Source of the DNA: Paenibacillus sp. FSL R10-2782
Lineage (GTDB): Bacteria; Bacillota; Bacilli; Paenibacillales; Paenibacillaceae
Direction of reading: 5' to 3'
NCBI RefSeq assembly: GCF_038592985.1
Contig: NZ_CP151951.1
Location: 2,781,001 to 2,845,000 of the forward strand
DNA: 64,000 nucleotides
Below the pieces are notes generated by a model that saw nothing but the letters and a program-made list of their open reading frames with translations, was not told where the DNA came from and made no database searches. A program made the translations under genes and the position numbers. Numbering within the stretch: the stretch's first letter is position 1; every line of letters starts with the position of its first letter. Below, in pieces: positions 1 through 8,944 of this stretch.

Positions 1-1
1 T

Positions 2-181
2 AATTACTTATTTGGAGCCGAGGTCGAAAATGTCCTTGAACATGCCAAGACCGTAACTCCACTAGGCAGAGTGGGAACATCTGAAGAAATTGCAAATGCT
101 GTAATGTTTCTTGCCTCTAATGAAAGCAACTATATAAATGGAATTGAATTGTTCGTGGATGGCGGAACTGCACAAGTTTAG
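2..181 (+). CDS. SDR oxidoreductase, C-terminal part (5' cut by window)
   Basis: The reading frame is open from the window edge to TAG at 179-181 and gives about 59 residues. The end reads [20 protein letters not shown] and then an FVDGG motif, which is the classic C-terminal part of short-chain dehydrogenases/reductases (substrate-loop side and the last beta strand). The catalytic Tyr and Lys would lie upstream, outside the window, so cofactor and substrate cannot be judged. It is followed by a decayed SnoaL-like gene and a small monooxygenase-like gene on the same strand, so the three probably formed one stress or detoxification operon. Confidence 0.75.
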   Translation, partial: NYLFGAEVENVLEHAKTVTPLGRVGTSEEIANAVMFLASNESNYINGIELFVDGGTAQV

Positions 182-270
182 TTCGGAGATATACCACGAA
201 GATGTATTAATGGCGGGAAAGTCTAACTGTAATCTCTCTTTTGCTTCAATATTGTGGGGAGGATTAACTA

Positions 271-641
271 ATGAGCAATGTTATTGATCTTATGAAGAGA
301 CATCTCGAAATTTGGAGTAATACAAACCATGAAAGCCGAAGAAAGGCAATAGATGAAGTCTACTCCGAAAACTGCCGTGTCTACGACCCTTATTAACCAG
401 AAGTAATTGTTGGAGACGCGACGAACTAATGACACTAATTGATGAGGTCCAGGGAAAATTTCTTCATTTTCGTTTTACCATTATGCCAGGTTCCTTAGAA
501 GAACACCATGGTCAAGTAAAGTTTAGCTGGTATTTCGGACCTTCTGACAATCCACAAACAATCTCTGGTCAGGACTTCATAGTCATTGAGAATGGGTTAA
601 TCCAATCTTTAGTTGTCTTTATTGAAAAGTCAGAAGAATAA
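271..641 (+). pseudogene. SnoaL/NTF2-like protein, frameshifted
   Basis: ATG at 271 follows a GGAGGA site and opens a frame reading MSNVIDLMKRHLEIWSNTN, then VYSENCRVYDPY, typical of the N-terminal half of NTF2-like (SnoaL) fold proteins. TAA at 394-396 stops it. The homologous sequence continues as PEVIVGD in the same frame, then shifts near 420-428 into another frame (GKFLHFRFTIMPGS and HHGQVKFSWYFGP, ending at 641). One nonsense change and one frameshift therefore separate the two halves. The family has a small cone-shaped barrel used as an isomerase, hydratase or binding protein; this copy is probably dead. Confidence 0.7.
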
Positions 642-737
642 CCAGTTATTTAACCGATGGATACAATATACAAAATGTATTGAATTTTCAAAGAAACAAA
701 AACAGTGCTAATAAACTAAAGAAGAGGTGTATCAACT

Positions 738-1094
738 ATGACAAACAATAATAATCAAATTATCCTTAACATACGATTCAAAGTAAAATCCGGTAAGAAA
801 GAAGATTTTCGCAAGCAATTATTCTCACTGGCTGACATTATGTCAAATGAAACTAACTTTGTGAACGCCATTATTCATGATGACATGGATCAATCGGAAG
901 ACATCGTCATTTACGAGATATGGAAAGGCACACAAGAAAGCTGGCTGCAAGAAGAGTTTCCTAAGCCCTACCGCAAGGAGTATGAAGGAGTTCTCTCCGA
1001 ATTGCTGAATGATAGAATGGTTAGCTGGTTAATCCCAGTTGCTGAATGGGGAAGCAACTTAACTGGAGCATCTAAAAAACAATCCTTAAAGTAG
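738..1094 (+). CDS. Putative antibiotic biosynthesis (ABM-type) monooxygenase
   Basis: 118-residue protein. The order is a beta strand (QIILNIRFKVKSGKKEDF), a helix, then FVNAIIHDDMDQSEDIVIYE and W at the end of the central sheet, a pattern of the dimeric alpha/beta-barrel ABM family (YgiN-like quinol monooxygenases). The family has no bound cofactor and acts in the cytoplasm on quinols or related aromatics; the substrate here is unknown. A GAAGAGGTG site precedes the ATG. The C-terminal extension after the ABM core (about residues 85-118) is not recognised. It is the last gene of the SDR/SnoaL/ABM group and ends 132 bases before a strong terminator. Confidence 0.6.
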   Translation: MTNNNNQIILNIRFKVKSGKKEDFRKQLFSLADIMSNETNFVNAIIHDDMDQSEDIVIYEIWKGTQESWLQEEFPKPYRKEYEGVLSELLNDRMVSWLIPVAEWGSNLTGASKKQSLK

Positions 1095-1226
1095 GTGACT
1101 ACATGATTCAAATATTTCCAAGTTTGTGGTATTCGGATCATAATAATCAGCAAACGAGAAGCTCATGTTACTGATCAACCAACCGTGATTTGCATAGTAT
1201 CGAGATGAAGCCAATTGGCTACCTTA

Positions 1227-1265
1227 AAAACGCGAGACAAAACTTGAAGTTTTGTCTCGCGTTTT
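1227..1265. terminator. Rho-independent terminator, 18-bp perfect stem
   Basis: AAAACGCGAGACAAAACT pairs perfectly with its complement across a 3-base TGA loop. A-rich and T-rich flanks allow termination in both directions. It closes the SDR/SnoaL/ABM group on the plus strand. Confidence 0.9.
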
Positions 1266-1512
1266 AGTTTTAGTTGTAGTAAGTTGTATCGCTTATTAAA
1301 ACAGTTTTGTGTCTGAATACCGCTGCATGAAGACATGCATCGAAACCAACTTATTATTTTGCATCTGCAAAAATGGGGAATATAATGTATGACACTAAAT
1401 GAGAATCTATATAGCTCATGGCATTTAATTGTTTTATATACATATGTACAAAATACGAGTTTTGTGAATATATATTAAAAACGCAGTGAAACCGAGTTCA
1501 AAAACACGTGTC

Positions 1513-1971
1513 TCATGTGTCCAGTGACAACAAGTTTACTCCTTTATTGACAACAAGTTTATCCCTTTGAAGAATTATCGGATTTGATAACGACCGAGGT
1601 GACTCATTTATTCGAGTTGACGACAATTCATTTCCCCTGTTGATCAGCAAGCAGAAAATGCATTCATTATCATACAAAACATGCTGAATTCTAAGCTCGA
1701 TTCCTAGCTTTTCTTTTGCCCATTTGGTATGAACATTGCTATCCTGATCTTCTCCTGGTTTGAACTTAACATCCGGGCCCCAAGGTCGTAAATACGTAAT
1801 CGTTACCGGTGGATCGTATTTACCGTTCTTAATCTCCAGCTTGGCACGTGTAGTATTTGTGTCAGCCGGCTTGTGACCGCTATTGCTGCTGCACCCGCTC
1901 AACACGGCCGACATGGTCAACACACCTACCATCAGCAGGCTGCCGATTCGTCTTTTTTTACTTTCGTTCAA
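1513..1971 (-). pseudogene. Extracellular solute-binding lipoprotein, truncated
   Basis: The first 90 or so residues are a sugar-type ABC solute-binding lipoprotein: a positively charged signal peptide, lipobox LSGC near residue 27, then KYDPPVTITYLRPWGPDVKF and VHTKWAKEKLGIEL, which are typical of the long (LplA-like) Paenibacillus binding proteins of about 550 residues. Near 1690 the homologous sequence stops and the frame reads through unrelated DNA (the repeat block at 1516-1640) to a stop at 1513. The protein would lack nearly all of its ligand-binding lobes, so it is a remnant cut by a rearrangement or insertion. Confidence 0.75.
1516..1640 (+). repeat. Spaced repeats resembling a Tn7/TnsB-type transposon end
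   Basis: TGTGTCCA at 1516 is followed by TGACAACAAGTTTACTCC (1524-1541), TTGACAACAAGTTTATCCC (1547-1565) and a degenerate third copy, TTGACGACAATTCATTTCCCC without its last base (about 1618-1637). A terminal TGT followed by several directly repeated TGACAA-type sites is the layout of ends bound by TnsB-like transposases (Tn7, CAST, Tn552 relatives). No transposase gene or second end was found, so this would be a solo remnant. The assignment rests on layout only. Confidence 0.35.
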
Positions 1972-2136
1972 TATTGTCTCCCCCAGTCTATGTAAAGTAG
2001 ATTACAGCATTAATAATAATAAATGAATCAGGTAGCTGCCCATACTAACTTTACAACATTTGTTGCACTAATTTAGGATATTGGAAATTGGATATAAATA
2101 TTGGATTAGTTAAATTTTTTTACTGAATAGGCAAAA

Positions 2137-2154
2137 GCAGCCCTATAGGGCTGC
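2137..2154 (-). terminator. Terminator after lichenase gene
   Basis: GCAGCCCTATAGGGCTGC is a perfect palindrome followed on the minus strand by TTTTGCC, 20 bases past the lichenase stop. Confidence 0.75.
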
Positions 2155-2173
2155 CTCTTCTGCTGTAACCATA

Positions 2174-2887
2174 CTAATTGCTCGTATATTTTACCCAGTC
2201 ATATTCGGCGTACAACGGATTAACTCCGTTATACGGACCTAACCAGCTATCTACTCCGGTTCCATTCCATAAATTCATCATAATTTGGCCTGGCGTGCTC
2301 GGTACGTTCGTAGTTGCCGTATGCTTTAGAGCCCCGTCAACATACCACTTAATGTATCCTGGCTGCCAATCGAATGCATAGGTGTGGAAGCCATTTGATG
2401 CATCAAAACCCAGATCGATAATCTTCTCATGACCACCGACCCCGTTTGTATAATAGTTGAATTGCACTTTTGTCGTGTCTTTGCCTAAAAATTCAATATC
2501 TATTTCATCCCATTTCGTGCCATTAGCAGGTCCCGTATATGTGAAAAAGGAAGATACGATTCCTGTATTTTTAGCAGGTTTCATGCTGACCTCGTATAAG
2601 CCGTATCCGTAAGTATTCTTCGAGCGATACTCTCCGCCGTCAAATTTATTGTACGCAGGACTTGTTAAGCTAAGCTTCATTTTGCCATCGTTAGTAAAAT
2701 TGACATTATTGGCACGCCAAGTGCAATTAAACATGCTCCCATTGGAATATCCATCTGCCTTTTGCCATGTACTCGAATTAAAATAACTTAATGGTTCCCA
2801 GAACACATCCGCCGCAAAAGCGCTTACCGAAAAAAACAGAGAAACTACACCCGTGGTTACCAGCGTAAACCAATACTTCTTCTTCAT
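2174..2887 (-). CDS. gluB: Secreted endo-beta-1,3-1,4-glucanase (lichenase, GH16)
   Basis: 237 residues. The start is set at the ATG of [10 protein letters not shown] because AGGTGTATTT-type spacing with GGAGGTG lies just upstream; a longer frame has no such site. A signal peptide ends near SAFAADVF. The GH16 active site DEIDIEFLG supplies the two catalytic Glu residues and the helper Asp. Conserved pieces [27 protein letters not shown] and YDWVKYTSN match Bacillus and Paenibacillus lichenases over the full usual length. It hydrolyses mixed-linkage cereal beta-glucan outside the cell. It lies downstream of the xynD pseudogene on the same strand, as in the gluB-xynD locus known from P. polymyxa. 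Confidence 0.93.
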   Translation of the reverse strand: MKKKYWFTLVTTGVVSLFFSVSAFAADVFWEPLSYFNSSTWQKADGYSNGSMFNCTWRANNVNFTNDGKMKLSLTSPAYNKFDGGEYRSKNTYGYGLYEVSMKPAKNTGIVSSFFTYTGPANGTKWDEIDIEFLGKDTTKVQFNYYTNGVGGHEKIIDLGFDASNGFHTYAFDWQPGYIKWYVDGALKHTATTNVPSTPGQIMMNLWNGTGVDSWLGPYNGVNPLYAEYDWVKYTSN

Positions 2888-3157
2888 AAATACACCTCCA
2901 TGTAATTCCAAACATGAACAATGTTGTGGAAATGCGGTTTCCAGCAAATGTGGTACGGGCTGCCGGAAACCAAATAATAGAGCGCTTACATATTTGGTGT
3001 CCTCATTATATATGGACATAGTGTAGTAAACTATAGAAAATTTTAAAGAAGCATATTCACTTTTTAAGATTCGTGTCAGGACGACGTGAAAGATCTGTTC
3101 ACGGATGTCCCGGTTTCACAAAAGGTCCAAAACAACTACTGTTTATACGAGCGATCA

Positions 3158-5061
3158 TTATGAAAATTCAATGAAATCCACGTAGGCATCCCAAGTGCCG
3201 TCATCGCTCGTCAAGGTGAGTTTGACCTCCTGATCTCCGGTAACGTGAGTAATATTGGACAAGGTTTGGACAGTCGGCGTTTTGCCCGTGAAATAGAAGG
3301 AACCTACAGTTACTCCTCCAATAACCAAGTCCACCTTGGCCGTACCAGCATTGCTTGAAGCCCCCCGCACTGAGATATTATGCGTAGATTTAGCAAAATA
3401 CTGTGAATATGATGCGTAGTCAGCAGTGGCTTACAAGGCGACCCCGTCAAACGGTGCACTGATCTTGCCCGCATAAGTGCCGCCAATATTCATATTTTCA
3501 GCTTCAACCTTTGTCCCCGTATTGCCCCCCGTGTTGGGAGTGAACTGCCAGGCATCCAGATTGAAGAGATTGCCGCTGCCTGCCCCAGTAAACACCAGAT
3601 ATATGTTGTGAACTCCAGTGGCATTGCTAATCATGGTCTGTACTTCTCTCCAGATTTGCATCCCTCCAGTTGAAGGTACGTTCAAGGTACCGACCAGAGG
3701 GCCTGTCTCACGATCAAGCCGTACTTCAATATTGCCACCAGCATTCGTGGCCACATTAGCTTTGAAGGTTTTCGCTCCGTTAGAACCAAAATCGGCTTTC
3801 CCGACAGCGATCCAGTCCCCATTGTGGATGTTGGTTACATTCAGATTACTAATCGGCCCACCGCTGGCTTGCGTGGGTTCGGTCGTAACGCCTGCTTGCC
3901 ATGCAATGGTCTCCGCTTCAACTCTGGTATACGGATTCAGATTGGATAGTTGAGCGATTCCTGTCATATTCCCCTGCACCTCAGAGATGCTCCCGTCCGC
4001 ATTATGCACCAGCTTATTAATATGCGGAGAGCGATAGCCTTTTCCATCTCCAATTTGAGCCTTGCTGACCGTTTGGGCATGGTACACGACATACCATTCA
4101 TTCTTAAAATTAAATACTGCATGGTGATTGTTGCCGCCAACGCCGAAGAACGTATACGGATTTTTTAGGAAATGGCCTTTATAAGTGAAAGGACCCATCG
4201 GGTTGTCGCTGACCATATAGCCGATTTCACCTGCAGGGTACTGCGGCGGATGTGATCCGGCAAAATTGATACAGTACGAATAGTAGTACTTGCCGTTGTG
4301 CTTGTGAATGCCGGAATCCTCAAACAGGTAAGGAGCATCAATGGTGGTAGCGCTCCCAATCACACTGATCATATCGCGCCTAATTTGATGACTCTGGCAG
4401 TCTTCGGATTAGCAATGGAAGCCGAATCGGATTCATTAGGAATTCCTCCACCACTATACAGGTATCCTGTACCATCATCATCCACCAGTACAGCCGGATC
4501 AAAAAGCCAAGTCACGCCAGCCATCCCAGGTGTACTATGTGTCACAAGTGCTTTACCAAGCGGGTCTGTCCAAGGTCCGATAGGCGTGTCCGCTGTCAGG
4601 ACGCCAATACCTGCTCCGCCATTGGCGAAATATAAAAAGAACTTGTCTCTGCCATTTATTTTTTTATGCGCAATGGCTGGAGCCCAGGAGTTAGAAGCCC
4701 ATTTCGCAATGCCTCTACCGTTGTTCTTGTTGTTGGCACCTGCGACTGGTATCGTTCCGTGATCCGTCCAGTTCACCATGTCCGCAGAGGATATGACCTG
4801 GATGCGATCCAGTGCACTGAAGTCATTGTCTTTAATCGACCCATCCTTGTTATACACATACGTATCACTTGACATGTAGATATACACCCTTCCGTCATAC
4901 ACCAATGCATAAGGGTCAGCTCCCAATTTATGATCCATCAGAGGATTGGAATTTCCAGGTAGTTTAGCCAGTGGTCGATTGGCAGCATTCACATTTAGCA
5001 TGGGAAAGACACCGAGCAATAAAGCGAAGGAAAGAAATAAAACTAAACATTTTCTAATCAT
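3158..5061 (-). pseudogene. xynD: Arabinoxylan arabinofuranohydrolase (GH43 + CBM6), two lesions
   Basis: The pieces together span about 635 codons, the full length of Paenibacillus XynD. A signal peptide (LLLGVFPMLNVNAA) is followed by the GH43 beta-propeller with GADPYALV (catalytic Asp), WLFDPAVLVDDDG and APYLFEDSGIH (catalytic Glu), then two carbohydrate-binding stretches (from VEAETIAWQAG and from VEAENMNIGGTYAG). Two lesions break it. One base, probably G, is missing at about 4371, where GCG-GAT-ATG has become GCG-ATA-TGA. A TAA at 3431-3433 interrupts the last domain in frame (GVAL, stop, ATADYASYSQ). As written only an inactive half-enzyme would be made. The enzyme would remove arabinose side chains from xylan. 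Confidence 0.88.
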
Positions 5062-5748
5062 AACATTACCTCCGTTTTTTTATATGGTAAGCCGAGCTAC
5101 CCGTAAATTCATCAAATTCAGGAATATACTCAGACCTCTACCCGTAAGGGGAACGGCTGTGAAGAATGGTTAGAGATAGAGATACAAATAAAAATGAAAT
5201 CGCTTACAAAATTATTGTTTAGGAGCGCTCTACGAGAGGGGAATCGCTACATACTTATCTCTGTTCTTCTATTGGCAGTTTCAGTTATTGATTGAAAATA
5301 ATAGGTTTTATTTGGCGTAATTGTAACATGCTCTATTAAAAATAACAATATCATTCTATTTTAAAAAAGAGCAAACCGAAAGGGATGAAACTCAATGGTT
5401 TACTCCGTAAAATACTGACATCAGATCAGGCGATCTTGGCTCCACTCTTGAGACCTCTGACTCTCAATCAGCATGACCAGTTTGAGTCTAGAGTCATAGC
5501 GAGATATTGTGAGGAGACCAATTCCCACAAATTATGATAACTGTCAAGCATGGTGCCCTACTGGGGGTAAATCCTGTTCTGCGTTTCTTATCCATTACAT
5601 ACGGTCTAAAAACAATCAGCACCTCCAACACCAGCTTTTTGGTCGGTCTTACGACGACCATACAACGAACCATGTCGCTATAATCCATGAGCATTCATAT
5701 AGTTCACTGCTGTTCTAAAACGACCAATTTATCTATTACCATCATTAT
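5062..5748. other. Gene-poor stretch upstream of xynD, with unidentified coding remnant
   Basis: About 5062-5300 is the presumed xynD promoter region. At 5430-5500 the minus strand encodes DSRLKLVMLIESQRSQEWSQ followed by DRLI and a stop, which looks like the tail of a real protein (perhaps a transposase). Upstream in a shifted frame (5494-5694) is another open stretch. I could not assign a family, and no intact gene is present. Confidence 0.35.
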
Positions 5749-6063
5749 TCAGCTTACCAGTTTTAGACCAACTGCTGAACCGAGTACCATTGCAATGAAC
5801 AGAATTCTCGCGGTATTACGCGGTTCACCGTAAAAGATCATACCTAATATGGCCCCGCCCGAAGCTCCAATACCGGTCCAGACGGCATAGGCTGTTCCCA
5901 TTGGTAGTGTTTCCATGGCCAGGTTTAGGAACAAAAAGCTCAATCCAAAGCCTCCAAGCAAGTAGAAAGCGGACAGGAAATTCCGGTCTTTATGGAGTTT
6001 ATTAATCATGAGAACTCCAATCATCTCAAATACGCCTGCCAAAATTAGAAAGACCCAGTTCAT
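5749..6063 (-). CDS. gdnD: Paired SMR guanidinium exporter subunit (GdnD/YkkD type)
   Basis: 104 residues with four predicted membrane helices, the standard SMR size. The essential membrane Glu lies in AGVFEMIGVLMINK (helix 1), and the family motif ETLPMGTAYAVWTGIGASGG covers helix 3. It starts 3 bases after the stop of the partner gene, so the two are co-translated. Paired SMR proteins of this type form heterodimeric antiporters in the inner membrane. The guanidine-I riboswitch upstream makes guanidinium the most likely substrate. The protein is the shorter, second gene of the pair, as ykkD is in Bacillus subtilis. Confidence 0.88.
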   Translation of the reverse strand: MNWVFLILAGVFEMIGVLMINKLHKDRNFLSAFYLLGGFGLSFLFLNLAMETLPMGTAYAVWTGIGASGGAILGMIFYGEPRNTARILFIAMVLGSAVGLKLVS

Positions 6064-6066
6064 ATG

Positions 6067-6408
6067 TCAGTGCACCTCTTCTCCTTGTTTCTTCTCTTTG
6101 CTCTGTATTTTGAGTCCTACAACCCCGAGCAGAAGCAGCCCGATCAGCATCAATTTAGATCCCTGTACCTCAGCACCAAACAACAAAATTTCTGCCAATA
6201 CAGTGCCGGCCGTTCCCAAACCGACAAACACTGCATATACTGTTCCTACCGGAAGTGTACGGGAAGCCATAATCATGAGTATGAAACTGACAAAAATGGC
6301 GACTAAAGTCCCCACCCACTCTAACCATCCACTGGCATGTTTCAAGCCGATAACCCATCCAACTTCAAATAATGCTGCAATTACAACAGATAACCATGTC
6401 TTGTTCAT
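6067..6408 (-). CDS. gdnC: Paired SMR guanidinium exporter subunit (GdnC/YkkC type)
   Basis: 113 residues, four membrane helices. The active-site Glu is in [17 protein letters not shown], and helix 3 carries [19 protein letters not shown], the SMR signature. A charged tail ([12 protein letters not shown]) ends the protein. A GGAGGAAGC site precedes the ATG. It is the first gene after a guanidine-I aptamer and attenuator (6466-6597), so expression should rise when guanidine is bound. With the next gene it should form a proton-coupled heterodimeric guanidinium exporter in the membrane. Annotation only as a multidrug SMR protein would miss this. Confidence 0.9.
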   Translation of the reverse strand: MNKTWLSVVIAALFEVGWVIGLKHASGWLEWVGTLVAIFVSFILMIMASRTLPVGTVYAVFVGLGTAGTVLAEILLFGAEVQGSKLMLIGLLLLGVVGLKIQSKEKKQGEEVH

Positions 6409-6465
6409 TCTGTGCTTCCTCCTTTTTGATAACGCTGCAAATGTAGTATGGATTTAAAGCAGCAA

Positions 6466-6516
6466 ATAAAAAAAGCCTGAGATAATACTGCATACAGCAG
6501 TTTTTCTCCCAGGCTT
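6466..6516 (-). terminator. Riboswitch-controlled attenuator
   Basis: On the minus strand AAAGCCTGGGAGA pairs with ATCTCAGGCTTTTTTT downstream. The left arm overlaps the 3' end of the guanidine aptamer, so ligand binding and terminator formation are mutually exclusive: a transcriptional ON switch. Confidence 0.85.
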
Positions 6517-6597
6517 TTATCCCTCCGTGACACAGTACACCGACTGTGAGTTTTCTCTCGGACCAGCCGATATTACATCGCGGAACCCTAGAAAACA
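6501..6597 (-). promoter_or_regulatory. Guanidine-I (ykkC) riboswitch aptamer
   Basis: Read on the minus strand the segment contains the conserved blocks CTAGGGTTCCGC, GGCTGGTCCGAGAGAAAAC, GTGTCACGGAGGGATAAAAG and CCTGGGAGA in the right order and spacing for the guanidine-I class. It directly precedes the paired SMR genes, the classical target of this riboswitch. Confidence 0.93.
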
Positions 6598-6739
6598 TTT
6601 TTGAATTCAATTATAGTTAACATCATACATATTAGTAAATAAATCACGATATAAAATTAATAAGGACTTGGATATCATCAGGTAGTGCTAAGTAAGCTGT
6701 CCCAATATCACATATCCCAATGTATATTTCTTTATGCAA

Positions 6740-7287
<548 letters not shown>

Positions 7288-7318
7288 TTTTTAGGTATCG
7301 CTCCTTCATATAAATCAA

Positions 7319-7771
7319 TCAATAATTTCTTTTGTTCCCCTTTTTCACGAATTCCCAGTCATTTCCTATGTTTTCTCTTACTCTTTGAAGAAGATTGAAA
7401 ATGGTTTCTACTTCTCTTTCCGAAAATCCCTCTAATGCAACGTTATTGGAATAAACATTTTCTCTTTTTATAAAAGGATAAACATTGTTCCCTTTCTCTG
7501 TTGGAAAGAGTTTTTTGATTTTTTTGTTATGGTTATCCTCTTTCTTTTCAATAAATCCATTAATTACAAGTTTCTTTATGGCACGAGATGCTGTTGTTCG
7601 ATCTACTTTTATCATCTCAGCTAACTTTTCTTGAATGATTCCTGGGTTTTCGCATATTCGCACAAGGTACAAATACTGCCCTTTTGTAAGGTCATATTCC
7701 TTAAATTCGATATTACTTATAGAATCCAATGCCCTTGCTATCATTCCAATTTCACGAAGTACTTCCTTCAT
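7319..7771 (-). CDS. MarR-family regulator (YybA-like)
   Basis: 150 residues with a winged helix in YDLTKGQYLYLVRICENPG, IIQEKLAEMIKVDRTTASRA (recognition helix) and the wing at FIEKKEDNHNKKIKKLFPTE. An AAAGGAG site precedes ATG by 6 bases. The closest family I recognise is Bacillus YybA, which is linked to acetyltransferase and YczE-like membrane genes. The same neighbours appear here as remnants on both sides (paiA downstream, a YczE-like fragment divergent). It probably represses itself and the divergent gene; with both neighbours broken its present role is unclear. Confidence 0.85.
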   Translation of the reverse strand: MKEVLREIGMIARALDSISNIEFKEYDLTKGQYLYLVRICENPGIIQEKLAEMIKVDRTTASRAIKKLVINGFIEKKEDNHNKKIKKLFPTEKGNNVYPFIKRENVYSNNVALEGFSEREVETIFNLLQRVRENIGNDWEFVKKGNKRNY

Positions 7772-7868
7772 AATTAACTCCTTTGTCTCTGTTTTGTTGC
7801 AAATGCAATAAAAATGGTATGTATTAAATTTACTCTAATTTTGTTGTATTTGCAACATGTAATTATGA

Positions 7869-8123
7869 TAAAGAGGTTTGGTAGGACTGTCTATAAATAT
7901 GGGGATTGCACAATTTAATAACATCTGAACTATGGTACAGCAAAGCTGTTTGTTTTGGAATTGGTTTAATGGACCCATTGGTGTTGGAACTTTGTTAACC
8001 GTTTGCTTAGGGGGGCTAATACTCAATTACTTTATGCCATTTACTAGGAAATTACTAGACCGCATATTAACACACTCTGCTACATCACCAAATCATGAGA
8101 AAGATAAAAAGCATTCTATATAG
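7869..8123 (+). pseudogene. YczE/YyaS-like membrane protein remnant
   Basis: In one frame from about 7884 the sequence reads GLSINMGIAQFNNI, a stop, then FWNWFNGPIGVGTLLTVCLG and GLILNYFMPFTRKLLDRI up to a stop at 8123. The first piece resembles the first helices and the second the last helix of YczE/YyaS-type integral membrane proteins of about 200 residues. The middle is missing, so this is a deletion remnant with a nonsense codon. It is divergent from the YybA-like regulator, as expected for its original position. Confidence 0.5.
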
Positions 8124-8321
8124 GTAACTTTACAGCTCTTGCAGAAGCAACTTTATCCCAAAATTGCATGTTCTATAGTTCTTCTTGGTTAATTCCCTCA
8201 TTATCATAGAATGGCTGGATGGTTGTTATCAAATCCAGTTGCAGTATTAAGGGCCATTATGCTCTCACACCATGAAATAGTAATTCGCCCTTTCCGGTAG
8301 TGGAAAGATTGTTACAATAAA

Positions 8322-8355
8322 GAAGACTGCCGATAAATTTCACCGACAGTCCTTC
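8322..8355 (-). terminator. Terminator after small ORF
   Basis: GAAGGACTGTCGG pairs with CGGCAGTCTTC (one bulge) around an AT-rich loop, followed by TTTATTG on the minus strand, 27 bases after the small gene at 8382-8486. Confidence 0.75.
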
Positions 8356-8381
8356 TCTTCCAAGTAGTATACTCCTCAATC

Positions 8382-8486
8382 CTATTCGCTGGATAACTCC
8401 TTGAGCGATTTGATTTTACCATGGGGATGCTGTTCTTGCTTTCGTGACTTCCAGGCAGCTTCTTTTCTTCTCTTCTGGTGAGCCAT
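8382..8486 (-). CDS. Small basic protein of unknown function (34 aa)
   Basis: ATG at 8486 sits 7 bases after AAAGGAGG, a near-perfect ribosome binding site. The frame reads MAHQKRRKEAAWKSRKQEQH and then PHGKIKSLKELSSE to TAG. The product is strongly basic, probably helical, without signal or membrane segment. A terminator lies directly after it, so site, frame and terminator make a self-contained unit. No family is recognised. The size and charge would suit a nucleic-acid-binding or ribosome-associated microprotein, but that is only a guess. Longer open frames in this stretch on the same strand lack a ribosome site. Confidence 0.6.
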   Translation of the reverse strand: MAHQKRRKEAAWKSRKQEQHPHGKIKSLKELSSE

Positions 8487-8699
8487 AACAGATATCCTCC
8501 TTTGGAAATTGTGATGTATACCACTTCCTTATGTTGTCATTTCTCGGCTCTGTTCATTCATAAAACTAAATTTGTTGGATTTTTTGTTATAACTCAGGGT
8601 GATACCTGCCCCGTTTTTACAATTCCAAAGTAACTGGAACTGCCGTTAGTAGCTTCCAGAAAATATGAAAACTGCTGCTTTCCGATGTTCGACTCATCT

Positions 8700-8935
8700 G
8701 CGAATTCCTACTTCGGATTCCAGTTATCGCTCCCCATTTCTTACCTTGATAAAAGCGCAAAGGGTTACTTTTTCCGGCAACAAGCGATCGACAAGCTCAC
8801 GAAATCCGGAGTGATCATCGGCTATGCCAGTGCAATCAGCACGAGCTGCTGGGATACAATACCGCCGTCGATATGGATGACTTTTTACAGGCTTTCTTCC
8901 GGTATCCGCTAGGACGCGCTATTTAGTTTGATTTG
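8700..8935 (+). pseudogene. SLH-domain protein remnant
   Basis: The frame holds FRQQAIDKLTKSGVIIGYA, the diagnostic core of an S-layer homology repeat (AIxxLxxxGIIxGY). No start site, no signal peptide and no further repeats are present. A shifted frame after 8830 reads HELLGYNTAVDMDDFLQAFF and RYPLGRAI before a stop; its family is not recognised. The stretch 8487-8700 has no coding sign. Confidence 0.4.
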
Positions 8936-8944
8936 GACGAAAAT

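Noticed and set aside
5749..6408. Annotation of the SMR pair as quaternary-ammonium multidrug pumps
   Set aside because: The guanidine-I riboswitch directly upstream makes guanidinium export the better-supported role.
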